This document shows, one piece after another, positions 17,854 to 27,074 of a DNA stretch of 64,000 nucleotides. Both the position numbers and the translations under genes were made by a program. Numbering within the stretch: position 1 is the stretch's first letter; each line of letters starts with the position of its first letter. The stretch is taken from the NCBI GenBank assembly GCA_025054775.1, contig JANWZA010000059.1, forward strand, positions 62,001 through 126,000, given 5' to 3'. The notes beneath the pieces were generated by a model. That model searched no databases. It had not been told where the DNA came from and saw only the letters and a list, made by a program, of their open reading frames with translations. Source of the stretch: Microscillaceae bacterium. Lineage in GTDB: Bacteria; Bacteroidota; Bacteroidia; Cytophagales; Microscillaceae.

Positions 17854-18114
17854 ATGAATATAGCAGCCTTATTCAGAAAAAAAACAACACCAAGCACACA
17901 CGTAGAAAGGATACAAACTGACGTGTTAAAACTTAAAAAAAATCAGCAATGTTACTATAGCCATTATAAAGAGCCTTTTACAGTTGTAGATGCAGGTGTT
18001 ACTCCTAAAGGTGTAAATTTTGTGGAAATCAAGCACACAGCTAGTGATCGTAAGTTTTTGTTTTTTGACAAGTGTTTTGTTTATGTAGATAATACACCTT
18101 CTTTTACTTCATAA
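17854..18114 (+). CDS. Small protein, function unknown
   Basis: 86 aa from the ATG at 17854; an in-frame start 12 codons upstream gives an unconvincing N-terminus. The sequence (KLKKNQQCYYSHYKEPFTVVDAGVTPKGVNFVEIKH, shown here in parts: basic N-terminus, then a beta-rich C-terminal half) has no signal peptide or membrane segment. No family recognised. It stands alone, divergent from the amidohydrolase gene. Confidence 0.5.
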   Translation: MNIAALFRKKTTPSTHVERIQTDVLKLKKNQQCYYSHYKEPFTVVDAGVTPKGVNFVEIKHTASDRKFLFFDKCFVYVDNTPSFTS

Positions 18115-18340
18115 TCGTGTGTTTTTTTAAGTTTAGGCGTTAGCTGAATAATTTAGCTGAATAATATAAGCGAAGGTGTAGGACAATTTTTCATTAAGGC
18201 TTTTAGTTAATGCACAATACGTTGATTTATGTGGTTGGGTTATATCATAAAAATTATATTTAAGGTCCAATTATAGTCGCAAGAGCTTAATTTTCGCATA
18301 ACTATTTAGTTTAGTTGTATTTTAGTTTTGTTTATTTGGG

Positions 18341-18379
18341 AAATGCTCATTAGGTATGCTTTTGAGCATTTTTTGTTTT
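18341..18379 (+). terminator. Hairpin with T-run, possible terminator
   Basis: AAATGCTCA (18341-18349) pairs with TGAGCATTT (18363-18371) across a 13-nt loop and is followed by a T-rich stretch. It is 227 nt downstream of the small gene that ends at 18114, so it may end a longer transcript or an RNA not recognised here. Confidence 0.5.
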
Positions 18380-18551
18380 TTTTACTCAACTAACTAAATC
18401 ATTCGGTACTCTTTATTAACTTCTGCATTTAGTCTATTCTTTCGCTACTTTGGGAACCTCCCTACCCTAAACTTTCAGTAATTGCTGACAAAATAGCTAA
18501 AATCTCATAACATCTTTTACACATATTCTAACTTTTTTTGTATTTTTCAAA

Positions 18552-18559
18552 TATTTTTG
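18552..18559 (+). promoter_or_regulatory. -7 box of the amylase gene
   Basis: TATTTTTG. It overlaps a possible upstream start at 18557, so a transcript starting here would only include the ATG at 18620, which supports that start. No TTTG at the ideal -33 distance. Confidence 0.5.
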
Positions 18560-18619
18560 CAAACTTGCATAACTAATCAAAAACTATCTGAAACATTATT
18601 CAAAAAGCAAAAAGCAGGT

Positions 18620-20515
18620 ATGAGAAAACATATCAACTTAATGATATTTATTGGAGGGTTACTTTCCACCTCTATGCTTTTAGCACAAAAAAATAGCCCT
18701 ATTCAGATTAGTCGCATAGAGCCTGCCAGTTGGTGGGTAGGCATGAAAAACCCCGAATTACAAATTTTAGTCTATGGTAATAAGATTGCCGAAACAGAAG
18801 TCAGTCTCGCAGGAGCAAAAACAGGTAAAACTTTTGCTAATTTAGAAGGGATTACCTTAAAAAGTATTGAAAAGGTTGAAAATCCGAATTACTTATTTAT
18901 CAATTTAGATCTTACTAATGCTAAAGCAGGCACTTTTCACATCATTTTTAGCAAAGGCAAGGAAAAACTAATTAAAGAATATACCTTACAAAATCGCCGC
19001 AAACCTGGGGAAAAGTATACTTCATTCGGTCCTGCTGATGCTATTTACCTAATTATGCCTGACAGATTTGCCAACGGAAACCCTAAAAATGATGAGATTA
19101 AGGGTATGAATCAAGGACTAAACCGCCAAGATCCTTTCGGCAGGCACGGCGGTGATCTATTAGGTATAGAAAAAAATTTGGATTACATTGCTGATTTAGG
19201 TTTTACAGCTATTTGGCTCAATCCTTTTGCTGAAAATAACCAACCTCACGAGTCTTATCATGGTTATGCCATCACTGATTTCTATAAAGCAGATGCTCGC
19301 CATGGCACAAACGAGGATTTCAAGCGCTTGGTAGAAAAAGCCCATAGTAAAAACCTTAAAATTATTATGGATATGGTGTTTGGGCATTGTGGCAGTGAGC
19401 ATTGGTTTATTAAAGATTTGCCTGAAAAAAGTTGGATACATCAGTTCCCTGAGTTTACCCGCTCCAACTATCGCCTCAGTACCATAGTAGATCCCTATGC
19501 TTCTAATTTTGATAAGGATAAAATGACCAAAGGTTGGTTTGATAAACACATGCCTGATTTGAATCAAAACAATCCACGCCTAGCAAGGTACCTCATCCAA
19601 AATGCAATCTGGTGGATAGAGACTTTTGAGATTGATGGGATAAGAACTGATACGCACCCTTACCCTTACAAAGAATTCACAGCACGCCTTTGCAAGGAAA
19701 TTTTTGAGGAGTATCCTAACTTTAATATGGTAGGTGAAGTTTGGGATAGACGTGTTTGGGTTACGGCTTATTGGCAAAAAAATTCTCTTTCGCGTGATGG
19801 ATATAATAGTTATTTACCTTCAGTTACAGACTTTCCCTTGTATTTCAGTTTATTAGAATCGCTTCACGAAGACGATAACGATTGGGACTGGGGCATGGCA
19901 AAAATTTACTATACTCTTGTGCAAGACGGCTTGTATAGTAACCCTTATCAAAACGTTATCTTTTTAGATAACCATGATCTCTCACGCATGGCTACCTCTT
20001 ATAACAGAAACCTTAAAATGCAAAAAATGGCCTTAGCTATGCTCGCTACCTTACGTGGAATACCGCAAGTATTCTATGGAGCAGAAATTTTGGCAGAGGG
20101 GGCAGGTGATAATCACGGTAAACTTCGCATAGATTTTCCCGGAGGTTGGGAAGGTGATAAAGTAAATGCCTTTACCAAACAAGGCCTTACCCCCGAGCAG
20201 ATTGATTTTCAAGAATATACCAAAAAATTATTTAACTGGCGAAAAACTGCCAAGGTAGTCCACGAGGGTAAGTTTATGCATTTCGTTCCCGAAAATAGTG
20301 TTTATGTGTACTTCCGCTATACAGACAGCGAAACACTCATGGTAATAAATAACAACCACAAAACTGAGGAACGCATAGTAGATACTAAACGATTTGTTGA
20401 AAGAATGAATGGTTTCAGTAAAGCCTACAATCCGCTAACAGGAGAGATGCTCAACGATTTGAGTCAAATTAAAGTCCCTGCTAAGACTTGTATGATTCTG
20501 GAATTGAAAAAATAA
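18620..20515 (+). CDS. Periplasmic GH13 alpha-amylase / cyclomaltodextrinase (SusA-like)
   Basis: 631 aa from ATG 18620, which starts directly with a Sec signal peptide (cleavage after LLAQ, about residue 23). Order: an N-terminal beta domain typical of cyclomaltodextrinases (about 25-125, IEPASWWVGMKNPELQILVYG), the GH13 TIM barrel and a C-terminal beta domain. Catalytic residues are D344 (GIRTDTH), E373 (VGEVW) and D453 (FLDNHD). It should cut starch oligosaccharides or cyclodextrins in the periplasm. No susC/susD pair, maltose transporter or regulator is adjacent, so it is a lone gene. Confidence 0.92.
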   Translation: MRKHINLMIFIGGLLSTSMLLAQKNSPIQISRIEPASWWVGMKNPELQILVYGNKIAETEVSLAGAKTGKTFANLEGITLKSIEKVENPNYLFINLDLTNAKAGTFHIIFSKGKEKLIKEYTLQNRRKPGEKYTSFGPADAIYLIMPDRFANGNPKNDEIKGMNQGLNRQDPFGRHGGDLLGIEKNLDYIADLGFTAIWLNPFAENNQPHESYHGYAITDFYKADARHGTNEDFKRLVEKAHSKNLKIIMDMVFGHCGSEHWFIKDLPEKSWIHQFPEFTRSNYRLSTIVDPYASNFDKDKMTKGWFDKHMPDLNQNNPRLARYLIQNAIWWIETFEIDGIRTDTHPYPYKEFTARLCKEIFEEYPNFNMVGEVWDRRVWVTAYWQKNSLSRDGYNSYLPSVTDFPLYFSLLESLHEDDNDWDWGMAKIYYTLVQDGLYSNPYQNVIFLDNHDLSRMATSYNRNLKMQKMALAMLATLRGIPQVFYGAEILAEGAGDNHGKLRIDFPGGWEGDKVNAFTKQGLTPEQIDFQEYTKKLFNWRKTAKVVHEGKFMHFVPENSVYVYFRYTDSETLMVINNNHKTEERIVDTKRFVERMNGFSKAYNPLTGEMLNDLSQIKVPAKTCMILELKK

Positions 20516-20857
20516 GAATCAAAAAAAGGCTTTTTTATTGAAGCTATCACAAGAATAAAGTTATAGCTTTCTATCAAAGTGATGTGAAACATCTAGCTAA
20601 ATAGAAAAGAGAAAATTAAGTTGGTAGCAGAAAAAGTAACTGATAGTTTACTCAATTATGATGATTTCATGGTATGATTGATAGTAAGAACCAAGGTCTT
20701 TTAAGGCACTCTACTTGGTTGCATAGAAGGATTAGAAGTAGCAGGTGTAGGTAGACGAACAGCAATTGCTTTCTCCCCCAAGTGCGAGCTGTTTACAAAA
20801 TGTTACTGCGGATAACAGTGCTGACCAACTTGGCATTGCATCTAACACCTAGTTACT
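20516..20857. other. Intergenic region between amylase and lpxB
   Basis: 340 nt between convergent genes. Short runs translate in several frames but each is interrupted by stops, and no family is recognised. There is no clear GC-rich terminator hairpin. It could hold a decayed gene, but nothing can be named. Confidence 0.4.
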
Positions 20858-21988
20858 TCAATAGGGATATACCGTTGTCAAATCAGCCCAAATCGCTTGT
20901 GCCGTTCTATACGAAGCACCCGCCTCGCCCATGCGGTTTTTCAGTTCTGCATAGTTTTGCAACATAGTTAGTCTTCGGGGAGAATTAATAGGTAAAATTT
21001 GCTCTAAATGTTGTATAATATTTGTTTTATTACATTTTTTTTGGATAAGCTCCTCAGCAATTTTGGCTTGTGCTACTAAATTTACCAAAGAAATGTAAGG
21101 AATTTTCAGTACTGCTTTGGCAAAATAGTAAGTAACATAGCTTGTAATATAGCAAACCACTTGTGGTACGTCCCAAAGAGCGGTTTCAAGTGTAGCCGTG
21201 CCTGAGGTTACAAGTGCAGCATGAGCGTGGGCAAGCAAATCGTAGGTTTGTTCATAAATAATTTTTATATAATTGCTTTGGTAAGGTTCATAAAGTTGTT
21301 TGGGCAAATTATTTACTCCTGCTACAATAAATTGATAATCAGGAAAATAAGAGGCAACACTTACCATTACAGGCAATATTTTAGCCACTTCTTGCTTTCT
21401 GCTACCAGGCAAAAGGGCTACGATAGGTTTTTCTGAAAGTTGGTTATGAGTACGAAAATATGGATTAGGTACAAAATCAGCGATAGCATCAATGAGCGGA
21501 TTTCCTACATAAAAGGCTTGAAAATATCCAAATTTTTGGTAAAAATCTACCTCAAAAGGTAAAATACAAAACATTTTATCAATATTTTCTTTAATATACC
21601 TCACCCGTTTTGTATTCCATGCCCATACCTTAGGCGAAATATAAAAATAGATTTTAATAGGTAATCTCTTTTTCTTAATATATTGAGCAATACGTAAGTT
21701 AAAGCCCGCATAATCAATCAAAATAAGGGCTTGGGGCTGGTATTGTTCAATATCTTGTTTACAAAATCGCAAAGCTTGCCAAATGGTACGTAAATTTGTT
21801 ACTACTTCAGCTATGCCCATAAAAGCTACCTCTTGGTAGTGTTTTACCAGGGTGCCACCTTGCTGTTGCATTGCCTCTCCTCCAAAAAAACGAAATTCTG
21901 CTTGTTGGTCCAACTTTTTAAGTTGCTTCATGAGGTTCGCCCCATGTAAATCACCTGAGCGTTCTCCTGCAATGAGATAATATTTCAC
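20858..21988 (-). CDS. lpxB: Lipid-A-disaccharide synthase
   Basis: 376 aa. Joins UDP-diacylglucosamine and lipid X to make the lipid A disaccharide at the inner membrane. The N-terminus KYYLIAGERSGDLHGANL and LLPGSRKQEV are LpxB signatures; SGTATLETALWDVPQVVCY is the C-terminal nucleotide-sugar site. The start codon is GTG (21986-21988), only 7 nt after the upstream exonuclease gene; no better ATG exists at the conserved N-terminus. It is the last gene of the run START-exonuclease-lpxB. Confidence 0.95.
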   Translation of the reverse strand: MKYYLIAGERSGDLHGANLMKQLKKLDQQAEFRFFGGEAMQQQGGTLVKHYQEVAFMGIAEVVTNLRTIWQALRFCKQDIEQYQPQALILIDYAGFNLRIAQYIKKKRLPIKIYFYISPKVWAWNTKRVRYIKENIDKMFCILPFEVDFYQKFGYFQAFYVGNPLIDAIADFVPNPYFRTHNQLSEKPIVALLPGSRKQEVAKILPVMVSVASYFPDYQFIVAGVNNLPKQLYEPYQSNYIKIIYEQTYDLLAHAHAALVTSGTATLETALWDVPQVVCYITSYVTYYFAKAVLKIPYISLVNLVAQAKIAEELIQKKCNKTNIIQHLEQILPINSPRRLTMLQNYAELKNRMGEAGASYRTAQAIWADLTTVYPY

Positions 21989-21995
21989 CTAAAAA

Positions 21996-22817
21996 TTATT
22001 GATTTAATTTAGAATTTCGTAATTTAATTTCAGTTAATTTTCGCTTAGTATCTAGGGCAAAGTCGCCTTTCATCATCCATTCGTAGTAAGAAGGTTCTTC
22101 CTTGTTTAGCACATCTTTCACTAATTTACCTTTATGCTTTCCAAAGTTAAACACTTCTTCATTTTTGTCATTAAACACCATACGTCCTGCTAGGTCTACG
22201 ACCTTATTAGTTGTTATTTCGTGAAGTACTTGCATATCATTCCGAATCACAATCGGCTCTTTGAATTCTTCACTCTTGGCAACCATTCCCTCGTATCGTT
22301 GTATTTGTGCATCTAGCACTTCCAAAGAGGCAAGGGCATCAGCTTCAGCAGAATGAGCATTTTTTAGTTCTTTGTTACAATAGAACTTGTAAGCGGCGGC
22401 TAAATTGCGAGGTTCCATCAAATGGAAAATGCGTTGCGCATCTATTAGCTTACGTTGCGAAACATCAAACTCCACTCCTGCCCGTAAAAACTCTTCTACC
22501 AACATCGGTACATCAAAGCGGATGATGTTAAAGCCTGCTAAATCTGCCCCTTCTAAGAACTTAGCTAATTCTTTAGCAATCTGCTTAAAAGTAGGAGCAT
22601 CAGCTACATCTTGGTCATAAATCCCATGAATAAGACTTGCCTCCAAGGGGATAGGCATTTGCGGGTTGATTCTTTTAGTTTGCACTATCACCTCTCCGTC
22701 AGGTAAGGCTTTTGCAATAGCAATTTCCACAATGCGGTCTTTGGTCATATTGACGCCTGTGGTTTCTAGGTCAAAAAATGCTAATGGATTTCGTAATTTA
22801 AGTTGATGTTTTAGCAT
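21996..22817 (-). CDS. DnaQ-like 3'-5' exonuclease with C-terminal DUF3820-like domain
   Basis: 273 aa. DEDDh exonuclease: FFDLETTG (D16, E18) is ExoI, AGFNIIRFDVPML ExoII and HSAEADALA ExoIII with its His. After about residue 210 comes a small domain (FNFGKHKGKLVKDV..YYEWMMKGDF) like that of proteins annotated DUF3820. The substrate could be DNA or RNA ends; it may be a polymerase III epsilon-like proofreader or a stand-alone nuclease. It lies between the START-like gene (54 nt) and lpxB (7 nt). Confidence 0.85.
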   Translation of the reverse strand: MLKHQLKLRNPLAFFDLETTGVNMTKDRIVEIAIAKALPDGEVIVQTKRINPQMPIPLEASLIHGIYDQDVADAPTFKQIAKELAKFLEGADLAGFNIIRFDVPMLVEEFLRAGVEFDVSQRKLIDAQRIFHLMEPRNLAAAYKFYCNKELKNAHSAEADALASLEVLDAQIQRYEGMVAKSEEFKEPIVIRNDMQVLHEITTNKVVDLAGRMVFNDKNEEVFNFGKHKGKLVKDVLNKEEPSYYEWMMKGDFALDTKRKLTEIKLRNSKLNQ

Positions 22818-22871
22818 AGGAGAAGAATAAAACCCAAAAAACCTTACAAATAATTTGAAACTATTGATTTA

Positions 22872-23273
22872 CTAACCACCTACCTTTTCTTTTAATTGAG
22901 CAATAAGCCCTTTCCATAGTTCATGTAACTCATCAAGGTCATTCATTTCAGAGTAATCTGTGATTTTGAGAAAAGTAGAGCCTGTCATATCGTTAGCTTC
23001 TATCTTAAACTCAATATATGAGGCATCGGCAGCGGGTCGGGCTGGGTTGGCATCATCCAAGAATTCAAACTTAACATATTTGTTCAACTTGTGAGCTGCC
23101 ATACGTGCATAATGGTCTTCGTTGTTCCAAACAAAATGATACAGTTTGTTATCTAAAACAGTTACTTTTTCAGCAAACCATTCAGAAAGCCCTAGTGGAG
23201 TTTGCAAGTAAGGATACAGTATTTTAGGAGAAGCTTGTATTTCATATTCATTGGTATATTTTAACTTCGCCAT
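22872..23273 (-). CDS. START-like (SRPBCC) domain protein
   Basis: 133 aa. Family of small START-like proteins common in Bacteroidota, with EIQASPKILYPYLQTPLGLSEWFAEKV and KFEFLDDANPARPAADASYIEF as recognisable blocks. The fold has a hydrophobic cavity that could hold a lipid or cofactor. The ligand is unknown. It is first in the run leading to the exonuclease and lpxB; a lipid link is possible but unproved. Confidence 0.8.
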   Translation of the reverse strand: MAKLKYTNEYEIQASPKILYPYLQTPLGLSEWFAEKVTVLDNKLYHFVWNNEDHYARMAAHKLNKYVKFEFLDDANPARPAADASYIEFKIEANDMTGSTFLKITDYSEMNDLDELHELWKGLIAQLKEKVGG

Positions 23274-23435
23274 ATTGCTTTGCTAATTTAAGTGTGAGCA
23301 CATTGGTATTTATTCAAAAATAAATTATACATATACTTAAAAGCTTACCAATTTTTTCAAGAAATTATATTTTCTAATTTTTTTCTTAGATTTTTCCTGT
23401 CTTTGCTCTCTTATTTGAACAAAGTTAGTTTTTTT

Positions 23436-23467
23436 TTTGGAAATATCAAAAAAGCAAACTATTTTTG
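23436..23467 (+). promoter_or_regulatory. Promoter of tRNA-Met
   Basis: TTTG (23436-23439), 20 nt, TATTTTTG (23460-23467), 18 nt upstream of the tRNA. Confidence 0.7.
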
Positions 23468-23485
23468 CAAGCAAATCGCCCAAAA

Positions 23486-23559
23486 GGCGAGGTAGCTCAG
23501 ATGGTTAGAGCGTAGGATTCATAACCCTAAGGTCGGGGGTTCGATCCCCCCCCTCGCTA
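23486..23559 (+). tRNA. tRNA-Met (CAT), probably elongator
   Basis: 74 nt. Acceptor GGCGAGG/CCTCGCT has a G1-T72 pair, D stem GCTC/GAGC, anticodon loop TTCATAA (CAT) and T arm GGGGG-TTCGATC-CCCCC. The anticodon stem TAGGA/CCCTA has one A-C mismatch next to the loop. Three G-C pairs typical of initiators are absent. A lysidine-type tRNA-Ile2 cannot be fully excluded. Confidence 0.93.
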
Positions 23560-23648
23560 CTAAAAGCTAACTCAGAAGCAGGGTTTCTTTACTTTTGTCA
23601 TTCTCCTCTTATTGAGAGTAAAATAGCTTTCCTACTAGTTATATCTTC

Positions 23649-24116
23649 ATGCGATTTGTTATCAAAACTCGGGTATCTCAACCGATAAGCCAAGTATTTG
23701 CAAACTTTAATGAAATTCTTTTTCGCAAATTAGCTCCTCCCTTTCTCCCTATCAAACTTCTTCGCTTTGATGGATGCAAAAAAGGCGATATTGTTTCCTT
23801 GGAATTAAATTTCATTCTTTTTCGGCAAATATGGACAAGCTATATTACTGATTTTCAGAGCCGAGCAGAAGAAATTTTTTTTATTGACGAAGGCAAACAA
23901 CTTCCTTTTTTCTTAAAAAGTTGGAAACACGTACACCGCATACAAGCAGTTGCTTACCAACCTATGCAAAGCTATATTATTGACGACATCACCTTTCAAA
24001 GCCCTTACCGCTGGTTAGACCTTTTATTGTTGCCAGTTTTGTATTTACAGTTCGCCTATCGCAAACCTATCTATAAGCGTTTATTTAAGGCTAATCAAAC
24101 AAAAATATTAAAATAA
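23649..24116 (+). CDS. SRPBCC-type ligand-binding protein
   Basis: 155 aa. The N-terminal strand MRFVIKTRVSQPISQVFANFN, the LLRFDGCKKGDIVSLELNF block and SYIIDDITFQSP are typical of the SRPBCC fold with a central cavity. There is no signal peptide; a hydrophobic stretch (DLLLLPVLYLQFAY) near the C-terminus is the long helix that lids the cavity. Ligand unknown. It follows tRNA-Met by 89 nt on the same strand and may be read from the same promoter. Confidence 0.7.
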   Translation: MRFVIKTRVSQPISQVFANFNEILFRKLAPPFLPIKLLRFDGCKKGDIVSLELNFILFRQIWTSYITDFQSRAEEIFFIDEGKQLPFFLKSWKHVHRIQAVAYQPMQSYIIDDITFQSPYRWLDLLLLPVLYLQFAYRKPIYKRLFKANQTKILK

Positions 24117-24230
24117 AGTTTTACCTCTGCTATTCAGAAAACAAAAAAGTTCATGTTTGTCTTTTCCTTTAAGATAAGTACGCTTCTTATCTATAGTAAT
24201 AAGGTCTAACCACAATAATAAAATAAAACG

Positions 24231-24470
24231 ATGGAGGAGTGTAAGTTTCATGCTTATAAGTTTGAATTCGTATGCGACTACTGCGGGTTGGTTAGTTCTT
24301 TTGGGATTGTAGGCTTTGGAGGTAAATATTCTAATATTTGTGATTTATGTTTAGTAAATGAACTTTCCGACTATTTTCTCAACACAGACAAGCATGACGG
24401 AGTAGATAATACTGCCTCTACTTCTAATTTTTCTGATAAGGAAAACGATAAAAAAAGTGAGCTCTCATAA
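24231..24470 (+). CDS. Small double-CxxC protein, function unknown
   Basis: 79 aa. Two CxxC pairs, C15-C18 and C37-C40, suggest a zinc ribbon-like fold in the first 45 residues. The remaining 35 are Ser/Asp/Lys-rich and probably disordered. No signal peptide. No family recognised. Neighbours give no hint. Confidence 0.6.
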   Translation: MEECKFHAYKFEFVCDYCGLVSSFGIVGFGGKYSNICDLCLVNELSDYFLNTDKHDGVDNTASTSNFSDKENDKKSELS

Positions 24471-24601
24471 AGACAAATCACTTTAAGTTTTTTCAATAAA
24501 ATAACTTTTTGTGAACTATAAACTTTTGTAAGTTATTCAATTTAATTGAAAAAGTATAATGTTTACTTTCTAAGTTTCACAATTAACCGAGTTTCAGTAT
24601 T

Positions 24602-26806
24602 TCAAGTAATTTTTATTCCTATCAAAGTTATATCATCGCGCTGCTCTTCGTATTGTTGATGATCGGCAATCATTTTAGATAAAATTCTTTGCTGTTCGGC
24701 TACATCTTTTTGATGATTTTCTAACAAAAACGCTTTTAAACGTTTTTCACCGAAACGTTCTCTTTGTGGGCTTGGGTTGTCGCACAGGCCATCTGTCGTG
24801 AGGTAAAAACTATCTCCTGGCTTCAGGATAATTTGCTTATTCTCAAAAACACGTTGTGCTTCTTTTCTTATACCTCCAATAGAACTGCGGTTTCCCTTCA
24901 TCTCTATGAGTTCGTTATCTTTAATACAGTACAGAGGTCTTTTGGCTCCTGCAAAAGTAAGCAGCCAGGTGGAGTCGGGTTGCTTTTCAAGCAATGTCAT
25001 AGCTAAATCCATACCATCATTGTTGTTAGATTCAGCCTGTTTAAGTTCTGTAACCACTTTGAAATGCAAAGTTTCTAAAATCTTAGCAGGATTGTAGATT
25101 TTCTGCTCGTTAATAATTTCATTGAGTAGTACATTTCCTATCATGCTCATAAATGCACCAGGTACACCGTGCCCTGTGCAATCTACAACAGCCAAAATTG
25201 CTTTTTGCGGTTGTTGATTTATTTCTTTATACCAATAAAAATCTCCCGAAACGATATCTCTGGGCTTATAAATTACAAAATGTTGAGGGAAGAATCTATC
25301 TATTTCGGTAGAATATGGGAGAATAGCTTGTTGAATATTTTTAGCATAGCGAATACTATCGTGAATACGTCTGTTAGTTTTTTCGATCAAAGTTAATGCC
25401 ATTTCAAGTTCCTTACTCTTCTCCTCAATAGCATCTCGTTGTGCTAATATTTCTTCTTTTTGTTGTTCAAGTTCAATATTTTTATTTTCAATCTCTTCTT
25501 TCTGTTGCATTAGCACCAATGATTTTGCCTCTATCTCCTCTTTTTGCTTTTTTAGGAGTTGGTTAGCTCTCTGTTGTAAGCGATTACTACGTATTACCAA
25601 ACCTAGTATAATTAACACTACCAGTACCAAAGCAATAGAGGCGTAAATGTACCGCCACTGACGTGCCTCTTTCTCTGCTTGTAGTTGTTTTTCACGTTCT
25701 AATGCAAGACGCGCTTCATTTTGTTGCTTTTCTAATTGATAGGCTGCTTGCATAGTCATAATCTTTTTAGACACCTCTTGGTCAATTGTGCTATCCTTAT
25801 AGGCAATGTGTAAGGTCTGATACTTATAGGCTTTCGCAAATTCAGCTTTGAGTGCATACACTTCAGAGAGCGTTTTTGTAGCAGAGCGTAGTACACGTTT
25901 CAAGTCAATACTTTTAGCTATTTCAATACATCTCAACAGGACTTTTTGTGCTTCATCTAACCTATTAGTCATTCTGTAATTATAACCTAAGGCATCTAGG
26001 GCTTCTACCAATACAAATTTGTCTTTTTTCCGTTCTGCAATCTTAATAGATTTGAGCAAATACTCTTCTGATTTTACATAATTTCTTACAGATTGGTAAA
26101 CAATCCCTATATTTTTGAGGATAGTAGCAATTCCCATGGTATCTTGCCTCTCTTCATTAGTTTTAAGGGCTTTCAGGTTGTACTCTAAGGCTTTACCATA
26201 ATTTTTTTCTTTTAAATAGACATTTGCAATATCATTTAAACTGTAAGAAATCCCGCGTTTATCATTCAACTCTTCTTTAATTTTGATAGCTTTCTCGTAA
26301 TATTCAACTGCTGTTTTGTAATTTTCCTGTTCATAATACACAATTCCCAAATTGCTGTAATTATTAGCAATACCTTGTTTATAGCCCTTTTGCTCTGAAA
26401 TTTTAAGTGCTTTGAGGTGTAAATCTACTGCCTTGGCATAATTCCCTTGAAATCGGTATATGATGCCCATGATATTGAAAGTTTGAGCTTCTCCAATTTT
26501 ATAGCCGATATTTTCTGATATTTTTAGGGCTTGGTTTGTGTATTTAATAGCATCTTCATAGGAATTGAAAATAGACTCGTAAGCTAGTTCGTTTAATATC
26601 ATGACACGAATAGTATCTTGTTTTACTTCTTTCAAAAGAGCTTTCAAACTATCGATACGGCTGGCATACTTCTGAGCAAATACAGGAAATACATTAGTGA
26701 GTCCACAAAAAGCAAGTACCAATGAATAACATAATAATTTATACCACCCGAGTTGATTAGCCATTAGTTTAGCTGGATTAAACAATTGATTAGCATTATG
26801 TTTCAT
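24602..26806 (-). CDS. TPR-containing membrane protein with SpoIIE (PP2C-like) phosphatase
   Basis: 734 aa. Signal peptide (about 20-44), then TPR repeats in the periplasm (about 70-335, for example AVDLHLKALKISEQKGYKQ), one membrane helix (385-405), a coiled coil rich in KQKEEIE (about 410-470), and a cytoplasmic SpoIIE domain (GDFYWYKE, VVDCTGHGVPGAFMSMIG, TDGLCDNPS, with the metal-binding Asp residues). Such proteins sense an outside signal and dephosphorylate an anti-sigma antagonist or other Ser/Thr target. No partner gene (anti-sigma factor or STAS protein) is near. Architecture is very common in Cytophagales. Confidence 0.93.
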   Translation of the reverse strand: MKHNANQLFNPAKLMANQLGWYKLLCYSLVLAFCGLTNVFPVFAQKYASRIDSLKALLKEVKQDTIRVMILNELAYESIFNSYEDAIKYTNQALKISENIGYKIGEAQTFNIMGIIYRFQGNYAKAVDLHLKALKISEQKGYKQGIANNYSNLGIVYYEQENYKTAVEYYEKAIKIKEELNDKRGISYSLNDIANVYLKEKNYGKALEYNLKALKTNEERQDTMGIATILKNIGIVYQSVRNYVKSEEYLLKSIKIAERKKDKFVLVEALDALGYNYRMTNRLDEAQKVLLRCIEIAKSIDLKRVLRSATKTLSEVYALKAEFAKAYKYQTLHIAYKDSTIDQEVSKKIMTMQAAYQLEKQQNEARLALEREKQLQAEKEARQWRYIYASIALVLVVLIILGLVIRSNRLQQRANQLLKKQKEEIEAKSLVLMQQKEEIENKNIELEQQKEEILAQRDAIEEKSKELEMALTLIEKTNRRIHDSIRYAKNIQQAILPYSTEIDRFFPQHFVIYKPRDIVSGDFYWYKEINQQPQKAILAVVDCTGHGVPGAFMSMIGNVLLNEIINEQKIYNPAKILETLHFKVVTELKQAESNNNDGMDLAMTLLEKQPDSTWLLTFAGAKRPLYCIKDNELIEMKGNRSSIGGIRKEAQRVFENKQIILKPGDSFYLTTDGLCDNPSPQRERFGEKRLKAFLLENHQKDVAEQQRILSKMIADHQQYEEQRDDITLIGIKIT

Positions 26807-26841
26807 GTATTAGTGTATAAGAAATCAGCAAAAACTTTACC

Positions 26842-26849
26842 CAAATTTA
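26842..26849 (-). promoter_or_regulatory. -7 box of the TPR-SpoIIE gene
   Basis: The minus strand reads TAAATTTG, about 36 nt upstream of the ATG. The -33 element is not exact (ATTG at 22 nt spacing). Confidence 0.4.
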
Positions 26850-26976
26850 TATGTATTATGCCAAAATAATACAATTTTTTCTAAAAAACAAAATATTTCA
26901 TATGTTTTTTTACGAAAAAACAATTTCCGTACTAAAAAAATAGCAAAATACAATTTTTTAAGTGTCTACTTTTTAC

Positions 26977-27023
26977 AAAAAAAAAGCTATCCAAATGCAC
27001 ATAAGTTGGCTTGGATAGCTTTT
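26977..27023 (-). terminator. Terminator of the ribosomal protein cluster
   Basis: A 13-bp stem, AAAAGCTATCCAA (27011-27023 on the minus strand) with TTGGATAGCTTTT (26982-26994), followed by a run of T residues on the minus strand. It is 52 nt after the rplQ stop. Confidence 0.9.
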
Positions 27024-27074
27024 ATTGGCTAAAATGAAATACAGTAAAAGCAATTCACTTAAGAATTACTTTTT

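Larger units (their letters stand above)
18115..18619 (+). other. Intergenic region before the amylase gene
   Basis: About 500 nt with no credible ORF. It contains a hairpin with T-run (18341-18379) and a -7 box at 18552-18559. The rest is AT-rich and featureless to the eye. Confidence 0.5.

Noticed and set aside
20782-20967. 61-codon plus-strand frame running into lpxB
   Set aside because: It overlaps the 3' end of lpxB and resembles no known protein.
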